DNA of 64,000 bases from Heterostelium album PN500 (GCF_000004825.1 NW_008805097.1:372001-436000); one strand, 5' to 3'; shown: positions 1 through 12,231, counted from the stretch's first letter. Notes: generated by a model not told the origin, from the sequence alone. Numbers and translations: made by a program.

Positions 1-80
1 ATATTGTTTTGACGATTCAATAAAGAAAATTGGCATTAAAATCTAGATTTTCATAATTTTGACTCTGGCAAGACATCAAA

Positions 81-153
81 GGGCTTGTAGCTCAGATGGT
101 AGAGCGCTCGCTTAGCATGCGAGAGGTAAAGGGATCGATACCCTTCTAGTCCA
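81..153 (+). tRNA. tRNA-Ala (anticodon AGC)
   Basis: The 73 bases fold as a cloverleaf. The acceptor stem opens GGGCTTG and closes CTAGTCC with one T-T mismatch. The D arm is GCTC/GAGC, the anticodon stem CTCGC/GCGAG holds loop TTAGCAT, and the T stem is AAGGG/CCCTT with loop ATCGATA. The anticodon at 114-116 is AGC. The G3-T70 wobble pair, the main alanine identity element, is present. There is no intron and no encoded CCA beyond the discriminator A. A and B box promoters lie inside the gene as usual for Pol III. In dictyostelids tRNA genes are known landing sites for retroelements, but none is seen in the flanks here. Confidence 0.95.
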
Positions 154-394
154 TATAATCATTTTTAAAACCCTCAAAAAGACGAAATTTCGATGAAAAC
201 TCGAGGAAATTGAAAAAAATTAAAAACAAAACTAATTTTTTGTTTTGTTTTTAATTTTTAAACAAAAAAAAAAAAATTTTTGTTTGCAAAAAAAAAAAAA
301 AAAAAAGCAAAAAAACTAACTTTATATTTAAAAATACAAATACAAATAGAAAGTTTATTGAATAATGTTTGAATAATGTATGTTTTGGAGATAG

Positions 395-1870
395 TTATTT
401 TTTAAATTGCTTTAAGATTTTTGTTGAAACTCGATAGTTTTTTTCTTTTGAGTATTCAATCAATTCATCGATATCCATTGATTTGGTATAGAACAGTTCT
501 GATTGATGCTCCAAGAGGAATTGAAGAAGACCACTGTCACTGTTTCTACTGATAGCACCTTTGAATATATTTAAAACATGGCTATATGTACCGGTTAATC
601 GTTCGAATAGTTTGTTTTCAAAGAGATACCTGATTATTCTGATATGTATTTCTGGTTTAATGTTGAACCTATCGAAAATGAGTTGTCGAAGTGTATCAGG
701 TGAGCGCTCTGTTCTATTCAAGTGTAACCATTCTACGATTTCGAGTTGATTGTTGGTTGCAGCATTGTGAAGAGCTTCAGAGGTGCAACCTTCAGTTCGA
801 TTTTCATGGAACCATTTCACCATCTCCAAACTATGACGTGCAGCATGCGTCATCGCAGCAGATGTACATCCTTCAGTGCGATTGTAATGCAAAAACTTGA
901 CAAGGTCGAAATGATTATAATATGCAGCCTTGTCCATTGCCTCTGTGGTACAACCTTCACTTCTATTCTCATGCAAAAATTGTACCACTTGTAAATGACC
1001 ATTAGCGGCTGCCTTGTTCATGGCACGAACAGAACAATCGCTTATTTCATGAAAATGTAGAAACTTAATACATTCATAGTGACCATTCTCTGCAACAGGG
1101 TCGATGAGTAAACTTTTCACTGTGTTTCTAGAGTCACTGTAAATATTCGGATACATCCATTTAGCACAATGTAAATTACCATATATAAGAGTATTAAGAA
1201 ATATATAATACAAAATGGTTTTATCTTGCTCGAAATTGCCTTTGCTCACCAGCAATTTGATTATTTCGATATCACCATATCTAGCAGCCAAACAAGATGC
1301 ATCTCTCATAATGATTCGTAGTTTAGGCAATTCGGTAACGTGCTCCTCAACCTTTCTGAGAAGAAGATGAATCATCTCAATGTTGCGGCTCTCTGGTGAT
1401 ATAAAAAAAAGATTTTTATAGCGTTGTCTACATTCCTCCTGGGAATGTGTATTTAATAAACGAATATCAAGTTGTTTGAACATTTCAACTCGACCTTTCT
1501 TTACTGCGGCCTCCATGAATCTATCAAATTGATAGGTATTGAATTTCTTGTTATTCACGAAAATGTTATAGATTTCACGGTTGTTTACTATGATTGCTAC
1601 TTCCATCGCACGTGAAAAGAGATTTGTCTCTTCTTCATCATTGTCACTTTTCAATACGTTCCATTTCCATCTCCAATGCCTGCTTCTATAGTCATGAAAC
1701 ATCTGAATGTAGTTATTACCAACCATCACAGATGGTGTTTTAATCAAATCTATCCATTTATATCTATCTTTTTGTTTTAAAATATTAACATGAATGAAAC
1801 TAATATGATTAAATATTATTTTTCTTAAAATGATATTATTAAAAACTTTTATAAATAAAGCTTTATTCAT
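395..1870 (-). CDS. dictyostelid family protein with degenerate ankyrin repeats
   Basis: A single-exon protein of 491 residues if translation starts at the ATG at 1870; an in-frame ATG at 1909 adds 13 residues and is less likely because the family motif FNNIILRKIIFNHI begins right after the inner Met. The N-terminal third has the family signature of an FxxHI...IH helix followed by a W..LI..PSVMV segment. The middle and C-terminal parts carry tandem units of about 30 residues of the form AA..GHLQVVQFLHENRSEGCT, ending in the GCT motif that marks this large dictyostelid family. The repeats are divergent ankyrin repeats and imply protein binding; no enzymatic motif is seen. The specific role is unknown. 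The reading frame is intact. A related gene tail lies at 3869-3967. Confidence 0.8.
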   Translation of the reverse strand: MNKALFIKVFNNIILRKIIFNHISFIHVNILKQKDRYKWIDLIKTPSVMVGNNYIQMFHDYRSRHWRWKWNVLKSDNDEEETNLFSRAMEVAIIVNNREIYNIFVNNKKFNTYQFDRFMEAAVKKGRVEMFKQLDIRLLNTHSQEECRQRYKNLFFISPESRNIEMIHLLLRKVEEHVTELPKLRIIMRDASCLAARYGDIEIIKLLVSKGNFEQDKTILYYIFLNTLIYGNLHCAKWMYPNIYSDSRNTVKSLLIDPVAENGHYECIKFLHFHEISDCSVRAMNKAAANGHLQVVQFLHENRSEGCTTEAMDKAAYYNHFDLVKFLHYNRTEGCTSAAMTHAARHSLEMVKWFHENRTEGCTSEALHNAATNNQLEIVEWLHLNRTERSPDTLRQLIFDRFNIKPEIHIRIIRYLFENKLFERLTGTYSHVLNIFKGAISRNSDSGLLQFLLEHQSELFYTKSMDIDELIEYSKEKNYRVSTKILKQFKK

Positions 1871-2547
1871 ATTTGTAAATTTGTTTTTATTATTATAAAT
1901 AAAAATCAAATCTAAACAAATATTAATTTAATACTAAAATTTTTATTTTACGTTTGATAAAACTTAATCAGATTTTTCTCAGAAAAAAACACAAAGTGGT
2001 GTCAATGTAAAAGTAAGGTTTCAATTAGTAAAATGGTCCCATTTTAATTGATAAAATATGATTTTAAGTATTAATACAGTACTGTACATTATTATTAAAA
2101 AATCTTTTATGGAGAATATAAAATCAGTGGATTTATTAGATCTTTTTGAAATAATTATTTCTGTGTTTTACCGATGTTTCTATTTATCAAAAATAAATTT
2201 ACCACCTTTTTTTTGATTGAGAAGCAGCTTTCAAGAACAATTTATTTTAAATATTCAAACGTGTTGAGACATATCTAATTTATATCTTTTATTTTTCGTT
2301 CTGCCTGTTTTATTCTTAATATCATATTGAATCATATGTAAAGGTTTAGAATCACAAATAATAATGATTTCCAACGATGCATGATGTGTGTGTGTGGTAG
2401 TAAAGTTTTTTTTATATTAGATAAAGTGTATGAATATAATACACTTTTACATTAGACACGGTAATATTCTAGATAAATATTTATTATGCAGCTTATTTAG
2501 ACAATCACCAATAAACGATAATGAATGGATTAGGTTTAAAAATAGTT
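1871..2547. other. AT-rich spacer between ankyrin gene and actin gene
   Basis: The first part is the promoter side of the ankyrin gene and the right end is the 3' side of actin. An open frame of 35 codons starting at ATG 2110 on the plus strand is too short and unlike a known protein to call. A GTGTGTGTGTGG run near 2386-2398 resembles a G-box. Nothing else stands out. Confidence 0.4.
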
Positions 2548-3740
2548 CTATATACTACACTTTTTGTTGACAATGGATGAACCACATTCTTCGTATTCTT
2601 CCTTGGTGATCCATAATTGTTTGAAAGTTGAGAGGGAAGCCATGATTGAACCACCAATCCAGGCAGAGTATTTACGTTCTGGTGGAGCGATGATCTTGAT
2701 TGTGCTTTTAGGAGCAAGATAGGCCAATTCCTTTTGCAAACGCTCTGCAATACCTGGGAACATAGTGCTACCACCAGAGAGTACGATGTTTCTGTAAAAG
2801 TCATTATGGATATCTTCGTCACAGCTCAAGATCGAGTTGTTAGTGGCTATGTGGATACCATCAGATTCCATACCCAAGAACGATGGTTGGAAGAGTGCCT
2901 CTGGGCAACGGAAACTTTCGTTACCAATGGTAATGACTTGACCGTCTGGCAATTCATATGATTTCTCGAGGGTTGACGATGAGGCAGCAGTGCGCATTTC
3001 TTTATCAAAGTCAAAAGCAATGTAACCGATTTTCTCCTTGATGTCACGAACGATTTCAAATCTGTCGTTAGTGGTGAATGAGTAACCACAATAAGTCAAA
3101 CTCTTCATCAGGTAGTCAGTGATATCACTACCTGCAAGATCGAGACTGGAGACAGCTTTTTGGATTGCAAAGCCTTCGCAGACTGGAACGGTATGAGTTA
3201 CACCATCACCACAGTCCAAAGCGATACCGCTGGTACGACCAGATGCATAGAGAGATAGTACCGCTTGAATTGAGACGTATATAGCTGGGATTTTGAAGGT
3301 CTCAAACATGATTTGAATCATCTTCTCACGGTTCACCTTTGGATTGAGTGGTACCTCAGTCAAATGAACTGGGTGTTCCTCTGGCACAACACGGAGTTCA
3401 TTTTTGAAAATGTGTTCCCAAATCTTCAACATATCATCCCAGTTGGTGACAATACCATGTTTCGTTGGGCATGAGACTGTCAAAATACTTCTCTTTGATT
3501 GAGCATCACTTCCAACGTAGAATTCCTTATCTTGTAAACCAAGTGACTCATCAATGTGTCTTGGACCACCAACGATTGTTGGAAATATAGAGCGTGGGGT
3601 ATCATCTCCTGCGAAACCAGCCTTACACATACCAGAACCCTATTTATTTTAATCATTCTTTAAGATATAATATTTTATAAAAGTAAATAGAATTTAAAAG
3701 AAAGACATACAATATCAATTACCAAAGAAACCTTTTCCAT
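2548..3740 (-). CDS. divergent actin
   Basis: Two exons, 3711-3740 (10 codons, [10 protein letters not shown]) and 2548-3639, joined across a 71-base GT-AG intron, give 373 residues, close to the 375-376 of conventional actin. The join rebuilds the phosphate loop [15 protein letters not shown]. Nucleotide-binding parts are present, including DGVTHTVP, the HG motif near residue 73 (PTKHGIV), [12 protein letters not shown] and [12 protein letters not shown]. It departs from conventional actin where that protein almost never changes: N12 is Ile, R39 of the IVGRPRH motif is Gly, the DNase-I loop reads [13 protein letters not shown], and the tail ends [10 protein letters not shown] instead of PSIVHRKCF. 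It is probably one of the divergent dictyostelid actin paralogues, possibly with altered polymerisation. It could be called an actin-related protein, but the length and overall match favour actin. Confidence 0.9.
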
Positions 3741-3868
3741 TGTTTAAATTATAATTATAAAATATAGAATAATTATTGAATGAACGAAATTTGAATAATG
3801 TGAGAAACAAACTTGAACCAGATCCAAGCCAGATTGTTTTTTTTTTTTTAATATAATAATTCAACATT

Positions 3869-3967
3869 TTATTTAAATTGATTTAAGATATTAGTTAGTT
3901 GAAACCTGATAGTTGTTTGCTTTGAGAATTCAATCAATTGATCGATATCTATTGTCTTACTTGTATT
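3869..3967 (-). pseudogene. fossil C-terminal tail of a GCT-ankyrin family gene
   Basis: Read on the minus strand this stretch encodes TIDIDQLIEFSK followed by a tail ending NILNQFK and a stop. It matches the end of the intact ankyrin gene (SMDIDELIEYSK ... KILKQFKK stop at 395-500) along its whole length, and the DNA aligns over about 100 bases. No start codon, ankyrin repeats or upstream exon is attached; the neighbouring sequence at 3989 is the last exon of STRIP1. It is therefore a 5'-truncated remnant of a family copy, left in the 250-base gap between actin and STRIP1. Confidence 0.75.
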
Positions 3968-3988
3968 ATATTTTTTTTATTTTAATTA

Positions 3989-4377
3989 TTAGTCATCTTT
4001 AAATGGATCTCTTAATGAGAAGGATGGTTGTTGTAAATTCCATTTCTCAGAGAGGAGCATATCTTCAAGTTTGTCTGTCACTGAGATTACAGATGATTGG
4101 TCAGAGTAGATCTCTGCCAAGCCAGCGGCATGCTCCTTCTCGTCGGTGTTGAGTTCGATACTATTATACAAAAAGTCAATTTCATTCATACCGAGTTGAT
4201 TATCAACAGAGTATTTCAAAGTTCCACCATTCCTAAAGTCATACCATTGTTCATAGTTCTTTTGATGATATTCTTCTATTCTATCTGATATTGAAACCTC
4301 CATTTCCTAAACGAAATTATAAATAAAAATAATTAGTAAAAATAAATATATTAATAAATTAATTAATAAACTTTAAA

Positions 4378-4414
<37 letters not shown>

Positions 4415-7100
4415 CATACAGTCGATTGTTGTAGTGTTAATTCACTTTGACTCGATAACCAAATATCATTGATATGTATTGGTACTTCTAAGAATATATC
4501 GGTGATAACTTTCATATTATCTGTTTGCAAAGAATACATTAATAAAAGTGTGATTTTAATTAAATTGATTATAAACTAACATACTTTGTCTCCATTTCCT
4601 TGCTAGATAAGGTATTAAATTCTTAATTATCTTTAAACTATACATTTTAATTGATTTCTGTTCTATTACACTATACTTTTTAAGTATATTCTATAATAAT
4701 CAATTGATAATTAATAATTGGTATTAAATAAAAAGCATTAAAGTTGAATTCTACTTACAACTGCTTTAGTAGGAGTAATCACAGTGAATCTTGATGGGTT
4801 GTACTTTGATATCTTTTGGATTATTCTCAATACACATATTGTACTAAATATATTTCTCCAACATTCTAAAATCATTATAAAAGTAACAATCAGTTAATAT
4901 TAATAACAATCCAATTTTAAACATTATTTAACCTTACCATTGTTATTATTATTATTATTATTGCTGATATTATTATTTTGAGTGTCTTGTATAATTGGAT
5001 AGAACTCTTCTGATAATACATTGTTTTGTGACATGATATATTTATCTATTGATTCATGTGAGAGATGTTTATATAATAATACTAATCCATTCGATTCATA
5101 TATGATCTGTGTTATATATTCAAATTGTAATATTTCTATTGTGTGGATAGTTAACAATTGATTAATATTGATTAACAATAGTAGTTCAAACAATTATTAA
5201 ATACATACGATTATATTTTGCATGTTTCAAAATCAATAATAATATTGCCAGTAATGATTTAGAAATGATTTCTTTGTGTCTTAGGAAATCAACTGCAGAT
5301 TGCATTGTCTCTACTAAACTTGCTGAATGTCCAGGTGAAGATGAATCTACATATAAAGATTGTAAATTAATAAACATTTAATGACTAGTCATTAAATAAT
5401 ATATATATATATATATAGTATACATACCAATGATAATTTCAGACATCAAGTTGATTGGACCTGTATAACTCTTTACACCTGGTACTGCAGCCAACAATAT
5501 CTTTAGGAATACAATGATAATCTTTGACATACCATTGATATTCGAAGAATAGAATCTTTCAAACATTGACATAGTCTCTTTACTGTTAGAGTTATATTTT
5601 AATAATCTTGGTAAAAATTCTTGTTGCTCCTGTTGTTGTTGTTGTTGTTCATTATTATTATTATTATTATTACTATTATTATCTGGTATTATAACACCTA
5701 TCTCTTTGTAGAGTGGTGGTGGTGGATATAGATTCTTTTCCAATACTCTCAATGATTCACCGAGAGCATTAGGTAGTTTGAACATATCATACTTCTTGTT
5801 GGTGTTGTTGACCATTGGATTGGGTGAAGTAGAAGATGCTCCATTCGTATGTACAAGATGCGAAGTAACTCTATAGGTCTGTGCATTCCTCAGATGATAA
5901 TGAAATCTACTGGTACCTTTAATAAAACTATATACATCATAAGGTGATGTCTTTGGTGTTTCTAAAATAATAATAATAATAATAATAAGTAAATTATTTG
6001 TAATTATAATATTGATTATTGAATTGTTGTTGTTGTTGTTGTTGTATAATTATATATATATATATTACCTTTACTATAATTTATAGATTGTAATCTTTTA
6101 TCTTTCATTTCGATGAGTTGATTGAATCCACCGAATAGAACAATCATTGATTTCCATAGAACTAGCAATATCTTTTTGATTGGGTATCTATTTCCTTCGA
6201 TCTCATTGAATTGTGATGTAAGTTCGAGCATTGTTGCAATGATTTCATTGTCATCTTCAAAATGTTGCATCTCTTCTCTGAATGTAGGGTCATCTTGATT
6301 CGCAACCAAAATATGATAGATAATATTTAGTAGCACTGACATAAGATGATCAGCTCTCTTTGTATTGATCTTTGGTGGTGTCTTATTTCCTCTAACATGA
6401 TGATGCTGCTGTTGTTGTTGTTGCTGCTGTTGCTGATGTTCATCACTAACATGGCGACTACTATTTGATAAACTATTTTAAAATAAGGTTAATAAAGATA
6501 TTATTATTTGATTGATTGATTGACTTACTTTGATGAAAATAATAATGATTTTAATAATATTGAAATGGCGTTGATCGATCTCAGTAACTTTGAGTTGGCG
6601 ATGGATAGTGATGAGACAGTTTGATTGTGTTGTTTTTGTTGATCTGGTTGATGAGCAATCGTTGAAGTACAACCTTGTGCAATGTACAGTAGTATATGTG
6701 CTTTAGATAGGTATCTCTGATAGTGTTCACTACTGCTACTCGGTGAACACTCCAAGTACTGTAAGGTATGATCAATATAATCCAATCTATCTTGTTCATT
6801 CAAATCTATCCATTGTTTATTATCACCTCTATCTATATAGTTTAAAATAATAATTAATCATTAGATTATAATAATCATTATTAATAATAATAATAAAACT
6901 TTACATTTCTCTAAATCATTTATAAACAATGTTGATAAATCTAACTTTCTTAGTAGAGATAACTCTGCGTAGGAATACAATTCATTGATCTCTTGCTGAA
7001 AGTTGTCATTGTCAGAGAATATAAATGATAGAGTATTCGATTCATTGTTGTCTCCACCATCGTTACTCTGAGTAACCACATCCATATTAAGACTAAACAT
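3989..7100 (-). CDS. fam40: STRIP1/FAM40-like protein (STRIPAK complex scaffold, Far11 family)
   Basis: Ten exons in consistent phase: 6905-7100, 6529-6832, 6069-6472, 5428-5961, 5209-5346, 4938-5135, 4759-4865, 4585-4690, 4420-4520 and 3989-4306. They give 801 residues, near the 837 of human STRIP1. All introns are GT-AG and 50-110 bases, except for poly-repeat-rich ones. The N1221 half includes FNEIEGNRYPIKKILLVLW. The C-terminal half shows the family block CWRNIFSTICVLRIIQK, then KMYSLKIIKNLIPYLARKWR and NMKVITDIF, matching the STRIP order. In other eukaryotes STRIP proteins hold striatin, PP2A and germinal-centre kinases together and act in cell shape, polarity and cytokinesis. Poly-Q, poly-H and poly-N runs sit in exons 3, 4 and 6, between conserved blocks. 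Translation could also start at the Met encoded five codons downstream. Confidence 0.88.
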
Positions 7101-7444
7101 CACCTATTTTTGTCTTTTTTTTTTTGTTATCTCAAATAAATAAAATAAGTAAATGAATATATATATATGGTGGTAATCTGATAACAATGAACTTTTTTTT
7201 TTTTTTTTAAAAAGGAAATGGTTGGTTTTTCAATGAAAATTAAGAAATTAAAAGTTAATTGATTTTTATATTTATTAATTTAATATACAATATTGTTTTA
7301 TTTATTTATTTATATATTGTGTACATATATGTAAATTCCTTTTTAATTCTTTTTTTTTTTTTATATTGTTTGGGTATGATGGGAAGTGATTGATTGATTG
7401 ATTAATAAAATGGTTGAGATTGTGATGATGATGTTAGGATAAAA
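7101..7444. other. AT-rich spacer
   Basis: This is the promoter side of the STRIP1 gene and the 3' side of the lysine-rich gene. It contains T and A runs and an ATGATGATG-like stretch. No gene is seen. Confidence 0.4.
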
Positions 7445-8543
7445 TTAATAGTTGGTTGAAAAGATAGAGTTGGACAATGGTGATGACTTGGCGGCCAAGT
7501 TCTTACAGGTAACGGCAAGACCAAGGTTACGAGTGATACATTTACCAAGTCCAAGTTGTTGACAGTTGATCAATTTACTGAGATACTGTGAGAAACATGC
7601 TTCACTTTGGAGCTTCAACATCGATACCTCCTTGAGACGTTTGCATTCGGTGTCTTCTGCTGCACACTTGACCAATTGCATACATGGAGCAAACATTGAA
7701 ATCGATTTTTCATTGTTTTCCAACATAGCTAAATTTAAAATGAAATGAAGAGCAAAGAACAAATGTTAATATCTATCCTTCTTGATAATCATAAAATTAA
7801 TTGTTATTACATTACATACTTTGTGTTTGTTTAATAACTTTTTCAGTTATTCCAAGTTCTCTCTTTGCATCCTTCTTCTCTTGTTTGACCTTCTTCTTCT
7901 CTTCCTTGCTCTTCTTCTTGTCTTCTTTGCTCTTGGACTTCAACTCCTCCTTGCTCTTCTTCTTCTCTTCCTTGCTCTTCTTCTTTTCCTCCTTGGAAAG
8001 ATTCTTATCCTTCTTTTCTTTCTTGTCACCCTTTTCTTTTTTATCTTTCTTATCTTTCTTATCTTTCTTATCTTTCTTTTCGTCTTTATCCTTGCTCTTA
8101 TCCTTCTTATCTTTCTTGTCTTTCTTATCCTTCTTGTCACCACCCTTCTCTTCCTTATCCTTACCTTTCTCTTCCTTGTCCTTGTTCTTTTTATCCTTCT
8201 TTGACTTCTTTTTGTCTTCCTTATCCTTGTTCTTCTTTTCTTTCTTCTCTTGCTTCTCTTTCTCTTGATCAAGACCGAACCATGCCAATTCCTTCTTGAC
8301 TTGCTTTGATGACAACTCAGTTGGCTCGAACGATCTTACCGATGAGAACTGAATGAACATCTTGGCAAACAAAGAGCATTGTCCCAAGATACCATCTTTG
8401 TATTGACCCGATGTCTGACCAATGTATTTTTGGAACAATGAGCTATCGATCGATGGTGTTTTTGGTGTGGAATCTCCGGCAGTGTTGCTAGCAGCAGTAG
8501 TGGTGGCAGCAGCAGTATTTTGTTGTTTTTGATCAGTAGACAT
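7445..8543 (-). CDS. lysine-rich protein with a conserved-looking cysteine C-terminal domain, function unknown
   Basis: Two exons, 7820-8543 and 7445-7728, joined in phase 1 across a 91-base GTATGT-AG intron, give 335 residues. Residues 1-90 hold a Thr/Ala-rich start and a folded-looking block (SSLFQKYIGQTSGQYKDGIL ... AWFGLDQ). Residues of about 92-225 are almost pure Lys, Glu and Asp in KKDKKDK and KEEKKKSK units, likely a long charged helix. The C-terminal 95 residues, mostly in exon 2, carry seven cysteines (FAPCMQLVKCAAEDTECKR, then single Cys in SEACFSQ, LINCQQ, GKCITR and VTCKNL). That spacing suggests disulfides or metal binding, but I recognise no family. There is no signal peptide or membrane span. 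The strongly biased codons explain the long antisense open frames here. Confidence 0.75.
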
Positions 8544-9649
8544 AATATTAATAATAATAATATTTAATAATTATATTTTAATTAATTATAACAAATAAAT
8601 AATTATATGTAAATATTTAAGTGGATAAGATACTATGACTATGATGATTGAAAAATGAAAACAAAGGATCAATACTTGAGAATGTTTGGTGGTTTAGACC
8701 ATTGTTTTTAATTTATTTTATTATTTACAATTGTGTGCTGCTGAAATTCACACAATTTAATTTATTTTTATTTTTATTTGAACAGCACCACCAAAAATTG
8801 ATTTTTTCTTTTTTTTTTTTTTTTTTTAAATATTAATAATTTTTGCCAACTTATTTTTGAATTGCTTGATCAATCACTGGCATTGAAAAAAAAATGATTG
8901 TTCTATCAGTTCAGTCTGGTTGAATTGGCAATAATTATTTTTTTATTTTTAATCACCAACTATTTTCTTAAAATCAAAAAAAAAAAAGATAAATAATCTT
9001 TATTTATTGAGTCAAACAATCAAGACCTTTGGATAACTAATCAATAATAATGATGAAGTTGGTAAACTAATCTTGATGTGCTTAATTTTAATTTATTTTT
9101 ATTTTTAATTTTTTTTTGTAGTGCAAAAAATAAAATAAAATCTAGATTTATTTTAGATTAGACTTTTTAATTTTATTTTTTTATTTTATAATTTTTTGGG
9201 GATGAACATGTTCATGATGATCCCAATAAACAAAAAATAAAATCTATATTATTTTTATTCCTTTCCATATTTATTATTAGTTTAAAATCCAAACAAAACT
9301 GACTATTACAACTTGGACAAAGAAAAAGAAAAAGAAGAGGAGTAAGAATATTCAAAAAAAAAAACTAAAACAAAAACAAAAAACAAAAGTAAAGAATTTA
9401 GTTATGAAAATCTAGATATCAAAAATCATATATTTATATTTAAGAAAGTAGTAGCTGAAAAAAAAACGAACGATTGGTTAGTTTGACATTATTTATTATT
9501 TGTATGTATTGGTTTTATTTTTCAACCGACTCCCAGATTTAAAAGATTTTTTTTAAATTAATTAATTAATTTTTATTTCAATTTTAAAATTAAGAATAAA
9601 ATTTATATTTTTAATAAAAACAAAAAAAAACAAAAAAAAAAGACAAGCA
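8544..9649. promoter_or_regulatory. divergent 1.1 kb intergenic region
   Basis: It lies between two genes transcribed outwards (the lysine-rich protein to the left, the DHHC gene to the right), so it should hold both promoters. It is extremely AT-rich with long T and A tracts. The stretch directly before ATG 9650 is A-rich, the usual dictyostelid 5' leader. No RNA gene or other feature is recognised. Confidence 0.5.
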
Positions 9650-12231
9650 ATGAAGAAATCTGTACTTTCTAACAGTAGAGAATTGGAGAATCAATCATTA
9701 CTATCTAAATCAACTGTTGATGATCATATTATTAATGATGATGATATAGATGATGATGATGATCTTCACCAAAACAACAACAACAACAATAGTAATAATA
9801 TAAAAAGTAAAAGTAGTAATAATAATAATAGTGATAGAAAAAGAGAAATGAATGGTAATAATAATCAACAAAGTCAAGGTCATGGTCATTCACATGTAAA
9901 TGGTATTTGTAATGGTCATTCACATTCACCCACTACCGAAAAAAATCAAACTCATCGTAGTCGTCAAAATGAAAATTATAGAGACGATGATGAAGATGAT
10001 TTTGATGACGACGACGATTTCGGTGATTTCGATAAAAAAATGGTTGGTGGTAATACAAATGGAAATGGCAATGGTAATGCTGTTGCTGATGGCCAAACAA
10101 CTAAATCATTTTTAGTGAGTGAATTGATACATTTTGCAGCGTTGGGTGATCTTGACCAGGTGGTCAGTGTGTTCGACAGGATTCGTACAAAGTATCCATC
10201 GATCTCCAGTCGTACCTTTATCAACGAGGTCGACGACGACGGAAACACCGCACTGCACTGGGCATGCTACCGCAAGCATTTCAATGTGGTAAAGTACCTC
10301 ATTTCAAAGGGTGCCGATGCAGACATACCGAACATCGACCAGAATCAGACACCATTGCACTGGGCGTGTCTGTCGGGCGATCCACACCTAGTCTACTACC
10401 TGGTGGGTCACGGTGCCGACTTTGACAAGCGTGACAAACGTGGATTGAACTCACTACTCCTATCGTCGTCGAACCATCCCGACGTACATATCGTGCGATA
10501 TCTTATACACAAAGGAATGTCTGTTTCCAGTAAAGACGATGAAAATCATACTGCACTTCATTGGGCTGCTTTTTCAGTGAGTATTAGTAGTAGTTATATT
10601 TCAATTAGTTATATTAAAGTGTACTAATTATTAAAAACAAACAAACAAACAAACAAAAGGGTAATGTTAAATTAATTAGATACTTTATTAGAAAAGGAGC
10701 GGAATTGGATTGTGTTGATAATCTGGGTAGAACACCATTCCATTGGGCAGCATATAAAGGATATATAGAGGCAACCAAGGTGTTGTTTGAAGAGGGATCG
10801 AGCATGACTATCAGGGACAATGATAACAGGACACCCTACGAGCTGGCACTCACCAGATCTACAGAACCAGTATTGAAATTCTTAAAACACCAAATAGCAA
10901 CTCAAAGCAAACATTCAGCTAAAAGATCGGTAACTATTATTATTATTATTATTATGATAAGCAAACCTCTTTCAATTTAATATTAATATACTTACTTCTT
11001 TTCTTCTTCTTCTTCTTCCTCTTCTAGAAATATTCAAGTAGTAATAAGTTTTGGTTTATGATGGCGCTAATTGGAAATCTGATATTCTTTACTACACTGT
11101 TTACTTTTAAAATATATATTTCATTGCCTATCCTTATTGTAGTGGCCAACTTTGCTAGAATGATATTCCAACATTTCTGGGAAGATGACTTACCAAATGT
11201 ATTACCGGTCACTTGGTGGATCATTGGTTGTGTTATATGTTATTGGACCTATTTCTTTTTGATTCTTTGGAGTATGTTGTTTACTATCTTATTATCTATT
11301 CATTCTAACAATACTAATAATAACAACAACAATAATATTACTCTGTATAGATACACCATACTACACTATATCACATATTTTTATCAATCTATTTAGTGCA
11401 GTGTTTTTCTATTGTCTATGTAAACTACCATTCACAGATCCAGGTGTTATTAAATCATCGCCAAAGAACGATGAAAGAGCATTCTTGGATTGTCTAGAGC
11501 TAAATGAAAAGATTCCTGAAATCTGTGTAACTTGTTTTGTAAGTCTAAAAGAATGAACTTAATTAGCAATCACATTAATATATAGATATAAATGACTAAT
11601 GATCATCGTTTTGTTATTATTTATTTATTTATTTATTTAGACAAATAGACCTATTAGATCTAAACATTGTAAAGTTTGTAAAACATGTGTTGCAAGATTC
11701 GATCATCATTGTATTTGGATTAATAACTGTGTAGGTGCCAAGAATCACAGATTGTTTATTCTACTGCTATTGAGCTACAATATCATTGCTGTACCAATAT
11801 ATTATGTAACATTCAAAAGTATGTATTTGTGTTTATTAAACAAACATTTATGTTTACTACAAGTACTAATAGATAATCTATCTCTCTTTTTTTTATTATT
11901 ATATAATAAAGTGTTTGCTACCGATCCAAATGCACCAGCATTCACCTCTGGAAATTATATCAATTCAATGTTGTACTATTACGATACCAATAGAATGATA
12001 TCTATTTTCATTATCTATGGTCTGTGTGCAGCCGCTTGGATTTGGAAGCTACTCTCTGCACAACTTCTGGGAATTTCACTCAACTACACCATCAACGAGG
12101 TTGTAAACATGACCAAATATACATACCTTCGTAAGGATGGCAAGTGGAACGTATTCAACAGAGGTGTATTCAATAATATCTATGAATTCCTCTACGAATA
12201 TAAGAAGTGGTATATAACCTATACAAACTAA
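9650..12231 (+). CDS. ankyrin-repeat DHHC palmitoyltransferase (AKR1/HIP14 type)
   Basis: Six exons (9650-10576, 10660-10929, 11028-11271, 11402-11538, 11641-11818, 11912-12231) give 691 residues. The first 150 residues are low complexity (acidic, poly-N and a His/Gly/Ser stretch). Residues of about 155-395 hold ankyrin repeats such as [20 protein letters not shown]. Hydrophobic spans follow. The Cys-rich domain [19 protein letters not shown] then runs into [16 protein letters not shown], the catalytic DHHC motif intact, followed by two more spans. A YTINE motif takes the place of the TTxE motif after the last span. The enzyme moves palmitate to cysteines of membrane proteins, typically at the Golgi; ankyrin repeats recruit substrates in HIP14 and Akr1. 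The start of exon 4 is the least certain junction; the acceptor chosen (TGCAG) restores frame. Confidence 0.92.

Noticed and set aside
2110-2217. 35-codon plus-strand frame starting at ATG 2110
   Set aside because: Too short and hydrophobic from T-rich codons; no splice continuation.
7782-8272. Long plus-strand frames rich in Leu, Phe and Ser and a minus-strand Arg/Lys frame
   Set aside because: They are antisense or shifted copies of the lysine-rich coding exon, produced by its repetitive AAG and GAY codons.
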